A stretch of 64,000 nucleotides of DNA from contig NZ_JACWFH010000036.1 of NCBI RefSeq assembly GCF_019749255.1, forward strand, positions 1-64,000. The letters run 5' to 3'. Source of the DNA: Mesobacillus maritimus (GTDB lineage: Bacteria; Bacillota; Bacilli; Bacillales; Cytobacillaceae). The position numbers were made by a program, and so were the translations under genes. Shown piece after piece: positions 5,948 to 14,400 of the stretch. The first letter of the stretch is position 1; each line of letters starts with the position of its first letter. The notes below the pieces were generated by a model. That model saw nothing but the letters and a program-made list of their open reading frames with translations, was not told the DNA's origin and ran no database searches.

Positions 5948-8266
5948 ATGGAGGTTATTGGGAAAAGCGTGATTCGTAAAGAGGCACAAGACAAAGTGAC
6001 AGGCCAAGCCCAATATACACACGATTATCATACTTCAAAAAAGTTGTCAGGAAGGGTCGTGCTCAGTCCTTATGGTCATGCACGAATTCTCTCAATCGAT
6101 ACGACAGATGCAAGGAAAGTACCAGGAGTCCGAGCGATTATAACAGGAGAACAACTGCCTCTAACTGGTGAATCGATGCGGGATCGCCCTCCACTTGCGA
6201 CCGATAAAGTACGCTATCATGGTGAAGCCGTTGCCATCGTGGTTGCGGATACACCCAATCAAGGGGACCTTGCTGCCAGTTTGATTCAGATTCAGTATGA
6301 GGTACTTCCAGTCGTTCATACCCCAACACAAGCATTTCAACAAAATTCTCCGTTAGTCCATGAACACTTAGGTGAGTATGAGAGGGAAAAAGATGTGTAT
6401 CCGGTTCCTGGGACGAATATTGCTCATCATGTAAAAATACGGAAAGGAAATATGGAAAAAGGCTGGGGGGAAAGCTCTGTTACGGTCGAGGGAGACTATT
6501 CGTTTTCTCCATCCGATCATGCAGCAATGGAGACGAGAAGTTCGACCGCTGAGATTACACCCGACGGGACTATAAAAATTATCACCTCATCACAAGCTCC
6601 CTTTATGGTAAAACAATTAATTGCGAGTTATTTTGACGAGGATATTGGAAAAATTGTCGTCGATACTCCGCTTGTAGGTGGTGCCTACGGGGGAAAGGCT
6701 TCCGTGCAATTAGAAATCCTAGCTTATTTAAGCTCAAGGGCGGTCGGAGGAAGGGCGGTCGAGATTTTCAATGAGCGAGAGCAAGATATGATGATGTCAC
6801 CCTCTCATATAGGCCTAGATGCAAAAATCAAAATCGGGGCGGACCATTCGGGTGTGATAAAAGCAATGGAAATCCAGTTTTTATGGGATGGTGGAGCCTA
6901 TTCAGATAAAGCCATTGACCTCACGCGCGCAGGAGCAGTTGATTGTACAGGGCCGTATAAGGTTGATCATGTCTGGTGTGATTCTTATTGCATGTATACC
7001 AACCATACGTATGCAGCACCGTTTCGCGGTTTTAGTCATTCCGAACTTTCATTTGCTGTTGAGCGAACCTTAGATCTATTGGCAAAGAAACTCAATATGG
7101 ACCCGCTAGAATTGCGCGAGCGAAATGCCATTCAACCCGGTCATACTACTCCGACAAGAGTTCTTCTTAATCAAAGTAATGTCGGGAATTTGCAAGAATG
7201 TATTTCGAAATTGCGTACGTTAATACGGTGGGAAGAAGGACCAGTCAGGGAAATCAATGAGAGGTTGGTTAGGGTAAAAGGAGTTAGTTGCAGTTGGAAA
7301 ACATCGACGATTGACTCGAACGCCCCTTCTGGTGTGATCCTGACTTTTAACCGTGATGGAAGCATCAATTTAATGTCTGGTGTTGTCGAAATTGGCACAG
7401 GAACGAAAACCGTGCTAGCTCAAATTCTTGCGGAAAAATTGAAAATGGATGTCGACAAAATACATGTCCGAATGACTGTGGATACGCAAACGACACCTGA
7501 GCATTGGAAGACAGTCGCAAGCAGGGGAATTTATATGGCAGGAAGGGCGCTATTAGAGGCAGCTGATGATGTGATTGCTCAATTAAAAGAAATAGCCTCC
7601 ATTGTTCTTAGGGCACCAATTGAAGATCTAGAAGTAGCACATATGAAAGTATTTACAAGAGACGACCCGCGAATAAGTGTTGATTTTAAGGATATTTGCT
7701 ATGGGTATCAATATCCAAATGGAAATTCAATTGGTGGCCAAATCATCGGCAGAGGAAATTTTATTCTTCGGCATCTTTCACATCTGGATCCTGAAACAGG
7801 AGAGGGAAATCCTGGACCAGAATGGACGGTCGCCGCTTATGGGGTAGAAGTTGAATTTGATCGGCGTGACTTGACCTATCGATTAATCAAAGCAGCTTCA
7901 GTGATTGATATTGGGATTGTGTTAAATGAAAAAGCGGCTTTGGGGCAGGTGATGGGGGCGATGAGCATGGGGCTATCGTTTGCGGGGAGAGAAACCTTTT
8001 ACTACGATGAGTTTGGCCGGGTATTGAATCCGCAACTCAGGACGTATCGACCAATCCGTTATGGAGAAAATCCAGAGTATCTTGTTGATTTTGTGTATAC
8101 CCCTGATTTACAGGCAGCTTACGGTGCGCGCGGGGTAGGAGAACATGGTTTGCTCGGCATGCCTAGTGCCCTAGGAAACGCCCTTTCCTTAGCGGCAAAT
8201 GTGTCTCTTCACCACCTTCCGTTAACCCCCGAGTTAATTTGGAAGACAAAGGCAGGGAACGTGTAA
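5948..8266 (+). CDS. molybdenum hydroxylase large (Mo-cofactor) subunit, xanthine dehydrogenase family
   Basis: About 772 residues, the usual size. It binds the molybdopterin cytosine dinucleotide and is the catalytic subunit of a three-subunit hydroxylase. The N-terminal domain opens with EVIGKSVIRKEAQDKVTGQA (typical R-x-da-xkVtG). A cofactor loop GGAYGGKASVQLE is at ~243, APFRGFSHSE at ~357 (xanthine dehydrogenases usually have RGFG-x-PQ), and GVGEHG with the catalytic Glu is near 730 (usual form GVGEPP). These differences mean the substrate should not be assumed to be xanthine. An upstream ATG at 5900 lacks a site; AGAAGG is 7 bases before ATG 5948. It is the first gene of a five-gene operon with a TAATG overlap to the next. 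Confidence 0.88.
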   Translation: MEVIGKSVIRKEAQDKVTGQAQYTHDYHTSKKLSGRVVLSPYGHARILSIDTTDARKVPGVRAIITGEQLPLTGESMRDRPPLATDKVRYHGEAVAIVVADTPNQGDLAASLIQIQYEVLPVVHTPTQAFQQNSPLVHEHLGEYEREKDVYPVPGTNIAHHVKIRKGNMEKGWGESSVTVEGDYSFSPSDHAAMETRSSTAEITPDGTIKIITSSQAPFMVKQLIASYFDEDIGKIVVDTPLVGGAYGGKASVQLEILAYLSSRAVGGRAVEIFNEREQDMMMSPSHIGLDAKIKIGADHSGVIKAMEIQFLWDGGAYSDKAIDLTRAGAVDCTGPYKVDHVWCDSYCMYTNHTYAAPFRGFSHSELSFAVERTLDLLAKKLNMDPLELRERNAIQPGHTTPTRVLLNQSNVGNLQECISKLRTLIRWEEGPVREINERLVRVKGVSCSWKTSTIDSNAPSGVILTFNRDGSINLMSGVVEIGTGTKTVLAQILAEKLKMDVDKIHVRMTVDTQTTPEHWKTVASRGIYMAGRALLEAADDVIAQLKEIASIVLRAPIEDLEVAHMKVFTRDDPRISVDFKDICYGYQYPNGNSIGGQIIGRGNFILRHLSHLDPETGEGNPGPEWTVAAYGVEVEFDRRDLTYRLIKAASVIDIGIVLNEKAALGQVMGAMSMGLSFAGRETFYYDEFGRVLNPQLRTYRPIRYGENPEYLVDFVYTPDLQAAYGARGVGEHGLLGMPSALGNALSLAANVSLHHLPLTPELIWKTKAGNV

Positions 8267-9108
8267 TGTTGCCATTTAGTTTTGAATATGAACGACCAAA
8301 ATCCTTCCAGGAAGCTGTGACACGGTTTCAACAGGCAGACCAAAGTGGAAAAGAGCCGATGTATATTTCCGGTGCAACAGAATTCCTCACCCTTGGGAGG
8401 ATCAACCAAGTGTATACAGAAGCAGCCATTGATGTAAAAGGCATTCCAGAAGGCAAGGTAATTCAGTTTGATCAGGGTTATCTTGTTTTAGGAGCTAATT
8501 TAACACTGACGGAATTAGAGGAAGCGAATGTCTTTCCATTATTGACTAGTACCTCTAAGCAAATAGCCGACCATACAGCACGTGGAAAGATAACTCTAGG
8601 TGGGAATATTTGCGGACAAATTTTCTACCGCGAGGCTGTTCTTCCGCTTTTATTAGCAGATAGCCAGATGGTGATGGTTGGGCCGGAAGGGGTAAAAGTA
8701 AAACCAATTAATGAGATTTTTTACGAGAGACTGTTGTTGCAAAAAGGAGAGTTCCTAATTCAGGTAGCGACGGATACTCGCTATCTTCACGCGCCTTTTA
8801 TCAGCATCAAACGCCGGCAACAATGGGATACAGGATACCCATTAATCACCATAGCCGCTTTAAAAATCGATCGCAAGGTAAGGGTGGCCATCAGCGGCCT
8901 CTGTCCGTTTCCGTTTCGATCAAACGAGATGGAGGATGCTTTAAATAACCTTGAGGGATCGCCGCAGGAGAAAATCCAAAATGCTTTAGCTAGCATACCC
9001 AGTCCAATCCTTGATGATGTGGAGGGATCATCTGAATACAGATTATTCGTTCTACAAAACCTTCTTTTGGATGTATATGAAGCGTTAAAGTTTGGGGAAA
9101 GGGAGTGA
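8266..9108 (+). CDS. molybdenum hydroxylase FAD-binding subunit
   Basis: About 280 residues, the normal size for the medium subunit that passes electrons from the iron-sulfur protein to FAD. It starts with FSFEYERPKSFQEAV (family pattern f-Y-x-rP-xs-xeAv). It has a dinucleotide loop YISGATEFLTLGR where AGGTDL is usual, and TLGGNICGQIFYREAVLPLL, matching the conserved TiGGni...-D-lp-lLa block. The ATG at 8266 overlaps the previous stop by one base (TAATG), indicating translational coupling; an in-frame upstream start would overlap further and is not needed. The C-terminal third is the CO-dehydrogenase flavoprotein domain. Confidence 0.87.
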   Translation: MLPFSFEYERPKSFQEAVTRFQQADQSGKEPMYISGATEFLTLGRINQVYTEAAIDVKGIPEGKVIQFDQGYLVLGANLTLTELEEANVFPLLTSTSKQIADHTARGKITLGGNICGQIFYREAVLPLLLADSQMVMVGPEGVKVKPINEIFYERLLLQKGEFLIQVATDTRYLHAPFISIKRRQQWDTGYPLITIAALKIDRKVRVAISGLCPFPFRSNEMEDALNNLEGSPQEKIQNALASIPSPILDDVEGSSEYRLFVLQNLLLDVYEALKFGERE

Positions 9109-9112
9109 GTGG

Positions 9113-9577
9113 TTGAAACTCCATACCATACAATTAAAGATTAATGATGAACAGCAAACGGTGACCGTTCGATCGGGAGACACGCTTTTGTACACGATTC
9201 GAAAACAACTTGGTTTAACAGGTGCAAAGCCGGGGTGCCTGAATGGGGATTGTGGGGCTTGTACCATTCATGTTGACGGCTGGCCGATGAAATCATGTTT
9301 AATGATGGCGGTAGAGGGGGAAGGAAAGCAAATCACCACCATCGAAGGCCTAAAGGATACCCCGATTCAGCAAGCGTTTGTTCAACATTTTGCTTTCCAA
9401 TGTGGCTATTGCACACCAGGGTTTATTATGAATGGTCATTCTCTTCTTCAAAAAAAACCAGATGCAGATGATTCGACCATTAAAGAATGGCTTGAATCAA
9501 ATATTTGTCGCTGTACCAGCTATAGCGAAATCGAAAAGGCCATTAAGTTTGCCTTAGAAAAGAATAAATCATCCTAG
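9113..9577 (+). CDS. molybdenum hydroxylase 2Fe-2S subunit
   Basis: About 154 residues with two iron-sulfur domains. The plant-type ferredoxin domain has GCLNGDCGACTIHVDG and a following SCLM. The helical domain has QCGYCTPGF and NICRCTSY. All eight expected cysteines can be seen. It carries electrons from the molybdenum site to the flavin. The best start is TTG at 9113, four bases after the previous stop and 8 bases after GGGAG; the open frame begins 21 bases further upstream at another TTG without a site. The gap of 139 bases to the XdhC-like gene shows no terminator, so the operon likely continues. Confidence 0.9.
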   Translation: MKLHTIQLKINDEQQTVTVRSGDTLLYTIRKQLGLTGAKPGCLNGDCGACTIHVDGWPMKSCLMMAVEGEGKQITTIEGLKDTPIQQAFVQHFAFQCGYCTPGFIMNGHSLLQKKPDADDSTIKEWLESNICRCTSYSEIEKAIKFALEKNKSS

Positions 9578-9716
9578 TAACCTATAACAGGACAAGAATG
9601 ACAGATCCCTTAACAAGCATGCTTACCTTCTTTCATATACCTAACTGAAAGGTAGAAAGACGATAATGATAAACCCTTAGGTTCAGTGAGTTTTGGAGTA
9701 AGAGAGGGGAAAGCGT

Positions 9717-10772
9717 ATGAGAGAAATCTACAACGCACTGAAGAGCTGCTGGGAAGAAGGAAAACGAAGTATTCTTGCAACCATCATAAAAGTCGAGGGT
9801 TCAGCCTACCAAAGAGAAGGAGCTCGGTGTTTATTATTGGAATCTGGAGAAGTGATTGGAATGATTAGCGGAGGCTGTGTAGAAGGGGACCTTTTAGAAC
9901 ATGCCAAAGATGTCATTCTATCTCATACTCCAAAGAAAGTAGTTTATGATTTTAATGGAAATGAAGATGATTTGTGGGGGTTGGGTGTCGGGTGTAATGG
10001 CGTCATCACGGTCTGGTTAGAACCATTTGATCCGATTGATCAAAAAGAAAAAACCAAACAGATTCTCGATGAAATCGAGGCCAGATTACATTGCAATCAA
10101 CCTTATTATTTTTTTATGTGTATCGAGTCATCAGAACCAGACAAAATAGAGGTGGGACAGTATCTGTCAACCTTTCACCAAAAGCAAAAGAAGAATTGTT
10201 TCAATGGTTCGATGAAGGCTGGAATAATTGAAACAGTGATAGAGGGGGGGAAGGTGAGGGGATTTGTTGAACTAGTAAATCCTTTGCCTTCCTTATTGAT
10301 TGTTGGCGCTGGTCCTGATGCAGCATTGCTCGCCAGACGTGCCCATGACTTAAATTGGAGAGTAAACGTGATGGATCATCGGAAGCAAAATCTGACCTCT
10401 TTGTTTCCAGAAGTAAACCATCTATTGATCAAAAGAGGGAATTATTCTTCATTAAACTTGCCAACAAATCCTTACATCGTAATCATGACCCACAATTTAG
10501 AATTAGATTATCTGGCTCTTCAAACGTTTATACAATGTAACTTCTGTTACATTGGTGTGTTAGGGTCACATCAACGAATGAGGAAACTAGTGGGGTTGTT
10601 GAAGGAGAGCCTACACGGCATTGATCAAGATAAGATGGCAAAGATCCACTCGCCAATTGGGTTAGATATTGGTGCACAAGGGCCGGAAGAAATCACGGTA
10701 AGTATTATGTCAGAATTAATTGCTGTGAAGAACGGCCGCGCAGGTGGTTCCTTAAGCAGGTTGTGGATATGA
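9717..10772 (+). CDS. XdhC/CoxI-family maturation factor (PucA-like)
   Basis: A 351-residue protein. The N-terminal XdhC domain has REGARCLLLESGEVIGMISG followed by the conserved GCVEGD. The Rossmann part has LLIVGAGPDAALLARRA near residue 195, VLGSHQRM near 283, and SPIGLDIGAQGPEEITVSI near the C-terminus. Family members bind the molybdenum cofactor and help insert the sulfurated cofactor into xanthine dehydrogenase-type enzymes; B. subtilis PucA is the relative. Its place between the structural subunits and a MocA-like protein agrees with that role. The ATG follows AGAGGGGAAAGCG. Confidence 0.88.
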   Translation: MREIYNALKSCWEEGKRSILATIIKVEGSAYQREGARCLLLESGEVIGMISGGCVEGDLLEHAKDVILSHTPKKVVYDFNGNEDDLWGLGVGCNGVITVWLEPFDPIDQKEKTKQILDEIEARLHCNQPYYFFMCIESSEPDKIEVGQYLSTFHQKQKKNCFNGSMKAGIIETVIEGGKVRGFVELVNPLPSLLIVGAGPDAALLARRAHDLNWRVNVMDHRKQNLTSLFPEVNHLLIKRGNYSSLNLPTNPYIVIMTHNLELDYLALQTFIQCNFCYIGVLGSHQRMRKLVGLLKESLHGIDQDKMAKIHSPIGLDIGAQGPEEITVSIMSELIAVKNGRAGGSLSRLWI

Positions 10773-11410
10773 GTAAAAAAAAGGCATCCGAAGAAAAGTT
10801 CAATCAAGAAGTTTGGATCGTCGTACTTGCTGCAGGGTATTCCAGAAGATTGGGGCAGCAAAAGTTATTATTGCCGTTTGGTGGCAAAACCCTTATACGA
10901 TTTCTCGTGACCAGACTTCTTGCAGCAAGTGCAGATGGAATTGTCATTGTGACCAATTCAGAATATCCAAAAGTGAAGCAGGAAGTAAACGATTTGCCAG
11001 TTGTTGTTCTTGAGAACAATCAATCTTATCAGGGAATGAGTTCCTCGCTGAAGATGGGGATCCAGTATTTACACCAACGAAACGTTGGAGCAGCCTTAAT
11101 TGTCTTAGGTGATCAACCCTTCATTTGTCTACAGACGATTGATCTATTAATTAAAGAGTATAAAGAGAACACATATTCAATTCTTCAACCAATCTATAAA
11201 ACAAAACCCTCCCATCCTGTCCTTTTTTCTTTTCAGTGGTTTCCTGAAATTCTAAAACTTGAAGGAGATCAAGGAGCGAAAACTCTTTTGAAAAATAATC
11301 AGGATAAAGTGACTTTAGTAAAGGTACATTCTGAAGCCCCACGAGATTTTGATCACATGAGGGAATATGTGGAAATAGTCCAATGGGGAAAAGAACATAA
11401 ATTCTTTTAA
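10769..11410 (+). CDS. MocA-type molybdenum cofactor cytidylyltransferase (PucB-like)
   Basis: About 213 residues. The nucleotidyltransferase signature VVLAAGYSRRLGQQKLLLPF is near the N-terminus (LAAG-x-s-xR-x-G-x-x-K). QGMSSSLKMGI and VLGDQPFI (the metal-binding GDqP) follow. Such enzymes attach CMP to molybdopterin to give the cytosine dinucleotide form used by xanthine dehydrogenase-family enzymes. The start ATG at 10769 overlaps the previous stop (ATGA); a GTG two codons earlier is less likely. With this gene the operon is a self-contained enzyme plus maturation set. A weak hairpin (AAAGCA/TGCTTT) follows. Confidence 0.86.
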   Translation: MSKKKASEEKFNQEVWIVVLAAGYSRRLGQQKLLLPFGGKTLIRFLVTRLLAASADGIVIVTNSEYPKVKQEVNDLPVVVLENNQSYQGMSSSLKMGIQYLHQRNVGAALIVLGDQPFICLQTIDLLIKEYKENTYSILQPIYKTKPSHPVLFSFQWFPEILKLEGDQGAKTLLKNNQDKVTLVKVHSEAPRDFDHMREYVEIVQWGKEHKFF

Positions 11411-11670
11411 TAAAGCACGGTATTTGCTTTATGCACGAACGAACGATCAATCAATTGAAAATACCTACAGTTGGTTACGTTTGTGGTGACGAATGTGCGA
11501 TACAGATAAAAAATTGTTTCGAATTTCATTATTCTAGAGAGGCTGAATATTTCTTAATCTTTATTCCCCGAATTGCTTGAAAGAAAAAAGTTTATCAGTT
11601 CTCCGAAGCTTCAGGAGCTATCTGAACTCGGTTAATCTATAAAGAAAGATCGGGATAAGGAAATAAATGG

Positions 11671-11701
11671 AAAATAGCTCAAACTAGGATTGAGCTATTT
11701 T
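11671..11701. terminator. bidirectional terminator
   Basis: AAATAGCTCAA pairs perfectly with TTGAGCTATTT around a seven-base loop. It has T-rich flanks on both strands, so it can serve both the minus-strand repeat-protein gene and late read-through from the Mo-hydroxylase operon. The rest of 11411-11736 shows no gene. Confidence 0.75.
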
Positions 11702-11736
11702 CAAGACAAGAAAATGATGATAGTACTTACAAACGA

Positions 11737-12033
11737 TTACCAGTAATAAGGGTAGCCAGGGTACCCATAGCCATACCCATAACCAGGGTATAACGCACTA
11801 CCTAATAAACCTCCTACAACTCCTCCTAAAAATGGATTGAAGCCAAAGCCCCACGGTCTAAAAAATGGCCGGCCAAAGAAGGGTCTTCCAAAGCCAAACG
11901 GACGACCAAAGCCGAATGGTCTTCCAAAGCCAAACGGTCTTCCGAAACCAAATGGACGACCAAAGCCAAACGGGCGGCCAAAAATCCTTTCCTCATTGTC
12001 GTGTGATTGAACAAGGTCAAGCTCATTATACAT
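11737..12033 (-). CDS. FGRPFG hexapeptide-repeat protein, probably spore-coat-like
   Basis: A 98-residue low-complexity protein. After a 17-residue acidic start (MYNELDLVQSHDNEERI) come five consecutive FGRPFG units and then FGRPFFGRPFFRPW (residues ~18-58). A Gly/Leu hydrophobic stretch (GGVVGGLLGSALYPG) follows, and a Tyr-Gly-Pro tail (YGYGYGYPGYPYYW) ends it. Tyr/Gly-rich tails and short Arg/Phe/Pro repeats are usual in Bacillus coat and crust proteins, but no named family is recognised. The ATG is preceded by AGGGAGGAAAAC. Repeat copy number is likely to vary between strains. A frame on the same strand in another phase is a shadow created by the repeat. Confidence 0.75.
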   Translation of the reverse strand: MYNELDLVQSHDNEERIFGRPFGFGRPFGFGRPFGFGRPFGFGRPFGFGRPFFGRPFFRPWGFGFNPFLGGVVGGLLGSALYPGYGYGYGYPGYPYYW

Positions 12034-12199
12034 AGTTGTTTTCCTCCCTAGATGTTCAATTTTATGAAACGCTTAGAGTTTCATATCCATTCTAAAAAAT
12101 GAATAATTTCTCTTACTATGATTTCACTTTTAGCTGGTTTAGTACGTATGCTAGACGACAATAATGTTTTTTCTAATTAAAAATGGGTCTATCATATCG

Positions 12200-12304
12200 T
12201 TAATAAGGATAAACGGATTCAACTTCATCGCGATGATAGAACCAAGGCTCATGGTGGAATGGATAACCTCCATAAATAGGGCCTCCCAAAAATTATCTTT
12301 CCAT
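12200..12304 (-). pseudogene. mini coat-like gene with a stop at codon 4
   Basis: On the minus strand a strong site GGGGAGGAG precedes ATG at 12304. The frame reads Met-Glu-Arg-stop, then continues without another stop as FLGGPIYGGYPFHHEPWFYH and RDEVESVYPY to TAA at 12200. The composition (Gly, Tyr, His, Pro, Trp) is that of small spore coat proteins, and it sits next to the FGRPFG-repeat gene in the same orientation. TAA at 12293-12295 could derive from CAA (Gln) by one change. A TTG two codons after the stop could act as an alternative start. The overlapping 66-codon frame is a shadow. Confidence 0.5.
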
Positions 12305-12513
12305 TTTTTCTCTCCTCCCCAAGTTATTTCAAAAGTAGTGTATGTGTCCATATTCTAAACCGGATAGATGAGTGCCTATCTTCCTTAAAAATAGTTCCAT
12401 TTTTTTGTGTTCCTAATGAATGTCATAAGATTCTCACGATATAGTGTTCTTCCTTGCTTATAGCGAAAGAATGGCAATCCTATAAAATAGTGCTGTTTTT
12501 TGTCCTCCAATTG

Positions 12514-12544
12514 AAAAAACCCTGCTACCTTTGCAGAGTTTTTT
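12514..12544. terminator. bidirectional terminator
   Basis: AAAAAACCCTGC (12514-12525) pairs with GCAGAGTTTTTT after a short loop, with one C-A mismatch in an otherwise A6/T6-flanked stem. It lies 43 bases after the end of the YheA-like gene on the minus strand and is its likely terminator. Confidence 0.7.
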
Positions 12545-12586
12545 CGAAGCACTTTAAGAATATAGGATGAAGCAATTGTGAATAAT

Positions 12587-12943
12587 TTATTTTTCACCTA
12601 GGTGACCGTACAATTCTTCTAGCGGTTTTGAAATGATTCTATTTAATTCAACCATCAGCATATTCACTTGGTGATCGGCTTCCATTAACCTTTTAAATGT
12701 TTGATTTTGTTGGGCGGCTGTCTCCATTTTTTGCAATGCCGCGATTTCTTGCTGCTGAATTTCCTGCCCCATCATTTGTTTTTGGTGTAATTGGGTATGG
12801 AGCTGGTTGATTTGATGGTAAAGCTGTTTGGCTTGTGGGTCTTGATTCAGAGCTTGATAAAGTCTTTGTAAATTTTGATATTCCTTGCTTTCACGAAATA
12901 CCTTTTCAAAATACAACGCTGCCTCAAATAGGGTACCGGACAT
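12587..12943 (-). CDS. YheA-like protein (UPF0342 / YlbF-YmcA superfamily)
   Basis: A 118-residue, entirely helical, Gln-rich protein. SKEYQNLQRLYQALNQDPQA and the C-terminus NRIISKPLEELYG match YheA of B. subtilis closely in pattern (SeeF-x-x-Lk-x-lY-x-x-vn-x-D...KPLEELYG). The related YlbF/YmcA/YaaT proteins modulate RNase Y and development; YheA itself has no firm role. The frame extends 7 codons upstream to a TTG, but GGGAGG is ideally placed for ATG 12943. A separate 70-codon frame overlapping its end crosses the terminator and is not believed. Confidence 0.8.
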   Translation of the reverse strand: MSGTLFEAALYFEKVFRESKEYQNLQRLYQALNQDPQAKQLYHQINQLHTQLHQKQMMGQEIQQQEIAALQKMETAAQQNQTFKRLMEADHQVNMLMVELNRIISKPLEELYGHLGEK

Positions 12944-13150
12944 ACCAACATTTCCTCCCTGCAAGATATATTTGATTCTATTTCTAATGGATTTGAAGTT
13001 AGTGTATGTTTCCTAATGCAAAAAGGGTAGGCAATTACCTAGAGCGGTGCATTTATAAAAGGGAAGAGAGGGATGAATGAACCAAATGGCCTTCGTAAAT
13101 TTTCATAGAGAACTTTTGAAACACGTTATCCTTTTATACAGAGTGTTGGT

Positions 13151-13522
13151 ATGGAAAGAGTAGGGAAAGACGAATTCACGGGGTTTAAGCCGCATCATAA
13201 TCATGGTTCTGTTGATTACAATCTGTTGATGCTGTCATGTTTACCAATGTTTGTATGTTACTTCTCCACCAATCCCAAACTCAAGATGTCAATCAAAATC
13301 ATTACACAGAAGGGTATGTTATGTTTGTTTGAGAATGGACAGATAATCACGTTTTACATGAAAAACAAGAGCATACCCATGGAAACTAAGTTGGGGAGAT
13401 GTACGGTGCACCAGAAATTATACAATTAGTCCAAGTCTTAAATAGGAAGAAGGACCAGGATAACAAATATCGCTTGAATGAGGTTGGAAGCGTAAAAGAA
13501 GTACATTTCATGTTCCGCTAGC
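13151..13522 (+). pseudogene. probable frameshifted small gene
   Basis: No single frame covers this stretch convincingly, but protein-like pieces appear in succession in different frames. Around 13260-13330 one frame reads HQSQTQDVNQNHYTEGYVMF. A second frame around 13330-13390 reads ENGQIITFYMKNKSIPMETK. The final piece from 13397 reads APEIIQLVQVLNRKKDQDN and on to VKEVHFMFR before TAG at 13521. This looks like a decayed gene with two or more frameshifts. The His/Gln-rich part suggests a coat-like protein, but no family is assigned. Confidence 0.35.
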
Positions 13523-13541
13523 ATAGGATAGGTAAAAATTT

Positions 13542-14132
13542 ATGAAAGAGTGGATGAAAATGTACAATGGCCGTTATTATGATTCAAACACGCATCCATA
13601 TCAAAACCCTTATTATGGTAATGCGCCAATGGGATGGCACAATGAATATACCATTCAAGCTGCATCAAATAGATTTGGGTATGTTCAAACGCCATATGGT
13701 AGAAGGATGGAACGAAAAGATTATGGACGGACACCATTTGTCCTCAATATTAATGAAGCGGCGAAACAAAACAATAATTACCGTACCACCATATGGACAG
13801 GAGATCATTTGCAAGTAACGTTGATGAGTATTAAAGTTGGGGAAGATATAGGTTTGGAGATTCACCCTCATGTTGATCAATTTTTACGAATTGAACAAGG
13901 GCAAGGGATGGTTCAAATGGGCAAGCAAAAAAATCAGTTAAACTTTGTCCGGAACGTAGGGGATGACTCGGCAATTATGGTACCTGCTGGGACCTGGCAT
14001 AATGTAAAGAATACAGGCAATATCCCGTTAAAACTGTATTCCATCTATGCGCCTCCACAACATCCATTTGGTACAATTCATGTAACGAAAGCAGATGCTT
14101 TCGCTGCGGAACGCTCAGTTTATTATAAATAG
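13542..14132 (+). CDS. cupin-domain protein
   Basis: A 196-residue protein. Residues 1-65 are Tyr/Asn/Gly-rich (YYDSNTHPYQNPYYGNAPMG), like spore surface proteins. Residues ~75-175 form a cupin barrel: motif 1 GLEIHPHVDQFLRIEQGQG, with the two metal-binding His and the Glu near the Gly-rich end, and motif 2 VPAGTWHNVKNTG. The C-terminus PFGTIHVTKADAFAAE is typical of a widespread Bacillus cupin group often annotated as a sugar-isomerase-like or spore cupin. Starts are possible at 13542, 13554 or 13560; ATAGGT supports 13542 weakly. The coat-like N-terminus and coat-gene neighbourhood suggest a spore role. Confidence 0.78.
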   Translation: MKEWMKMYNGRYYDSNTHPYQNPYYGNAPMGWHNEYTIQAASNRFGYVQTPYGRRMERKDYGRTPFVLNINEAAKQNNNYRTTIWTGDHLQVTLMSIKVGEDIGLEIHPHVDQFLRIEQGQGMVQMGKQKNQLNFVRNVGDDSAIMVPAGTWHNVKNTGNIPLKLYSIYAPPQHPFGTIHVTKADAFAAERSVYYK

Positions 14133-14275
14133 AGAAGGATGAAAACATCAGTTGTGGAATCCATTAAACAAGATTCTTCGGAGCCTGATGTTTTTGGCCG
14201 ATTGTTTGTTGCGAAAGCGACTGAAAATAATAGATTCTTCCTGATCGATCCTTTCTATTCTTAAATTTCGTGTTT

Positions 14276-14315
14276 CCCTTTTTCTTGAACGAACGTGTTT
14301 CGTTCAAGAAAAAGG
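14276..14315. repeat. long perfect inverted repeat
   Basis: CCTTTTTCTTGAACGA pairs with TCGTTCAAGAAAAAGG over 16 bp with a small loop. No T-run follows on either side, so it is a poor intrinsic terminator, although it would form a very stable RNA hairpin between convergent genes. A 41-codon frame just upstream (from 14141) with a site directly touching its ATG is not believed. Confidence 0.55.
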
Positions 14316-14321
14316 AAGAAC

Positions 14322-14353
14322 AGAAAAATAAGAGAACCAAAGTTGGTTCTCTT
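14322..14353 (-). terminator. intrinsic terminator of the 14401-14640 gene
   Basis: Read on the minus strand, AAGAGAACC pairs with GGTTCTCTT and is followed by ATTTTTCTG. It lies about 50 bases after the stop of the minus-strand gene. Confidence 0.75.
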
Positions 14354-14400
14354 AAGGAAGATTGATCTAGCTCAAAAACAACGAGTTTAGATGCTTTGAC

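Noticed and set aside
12151-12351. 66-codon minus-strand frame
   Set aside because: It is in a different phase from the better-initiated mini coat-like gene at 12200-12304 and lacks its own site at the right distance.
12385-12597. 70-codon minus-strand frame after the YheA-like gene
   Set aside because: It crosses the bidirectional terminator at 12514-12544 and starts inside the end of the preceding gene; no family resemblance.
14141-14266. 41-codon frame after the cupin gene
   Set aside because: The purine-rich site touches the ATG directly, there is no recognisable product, and it is short enough to be chance.
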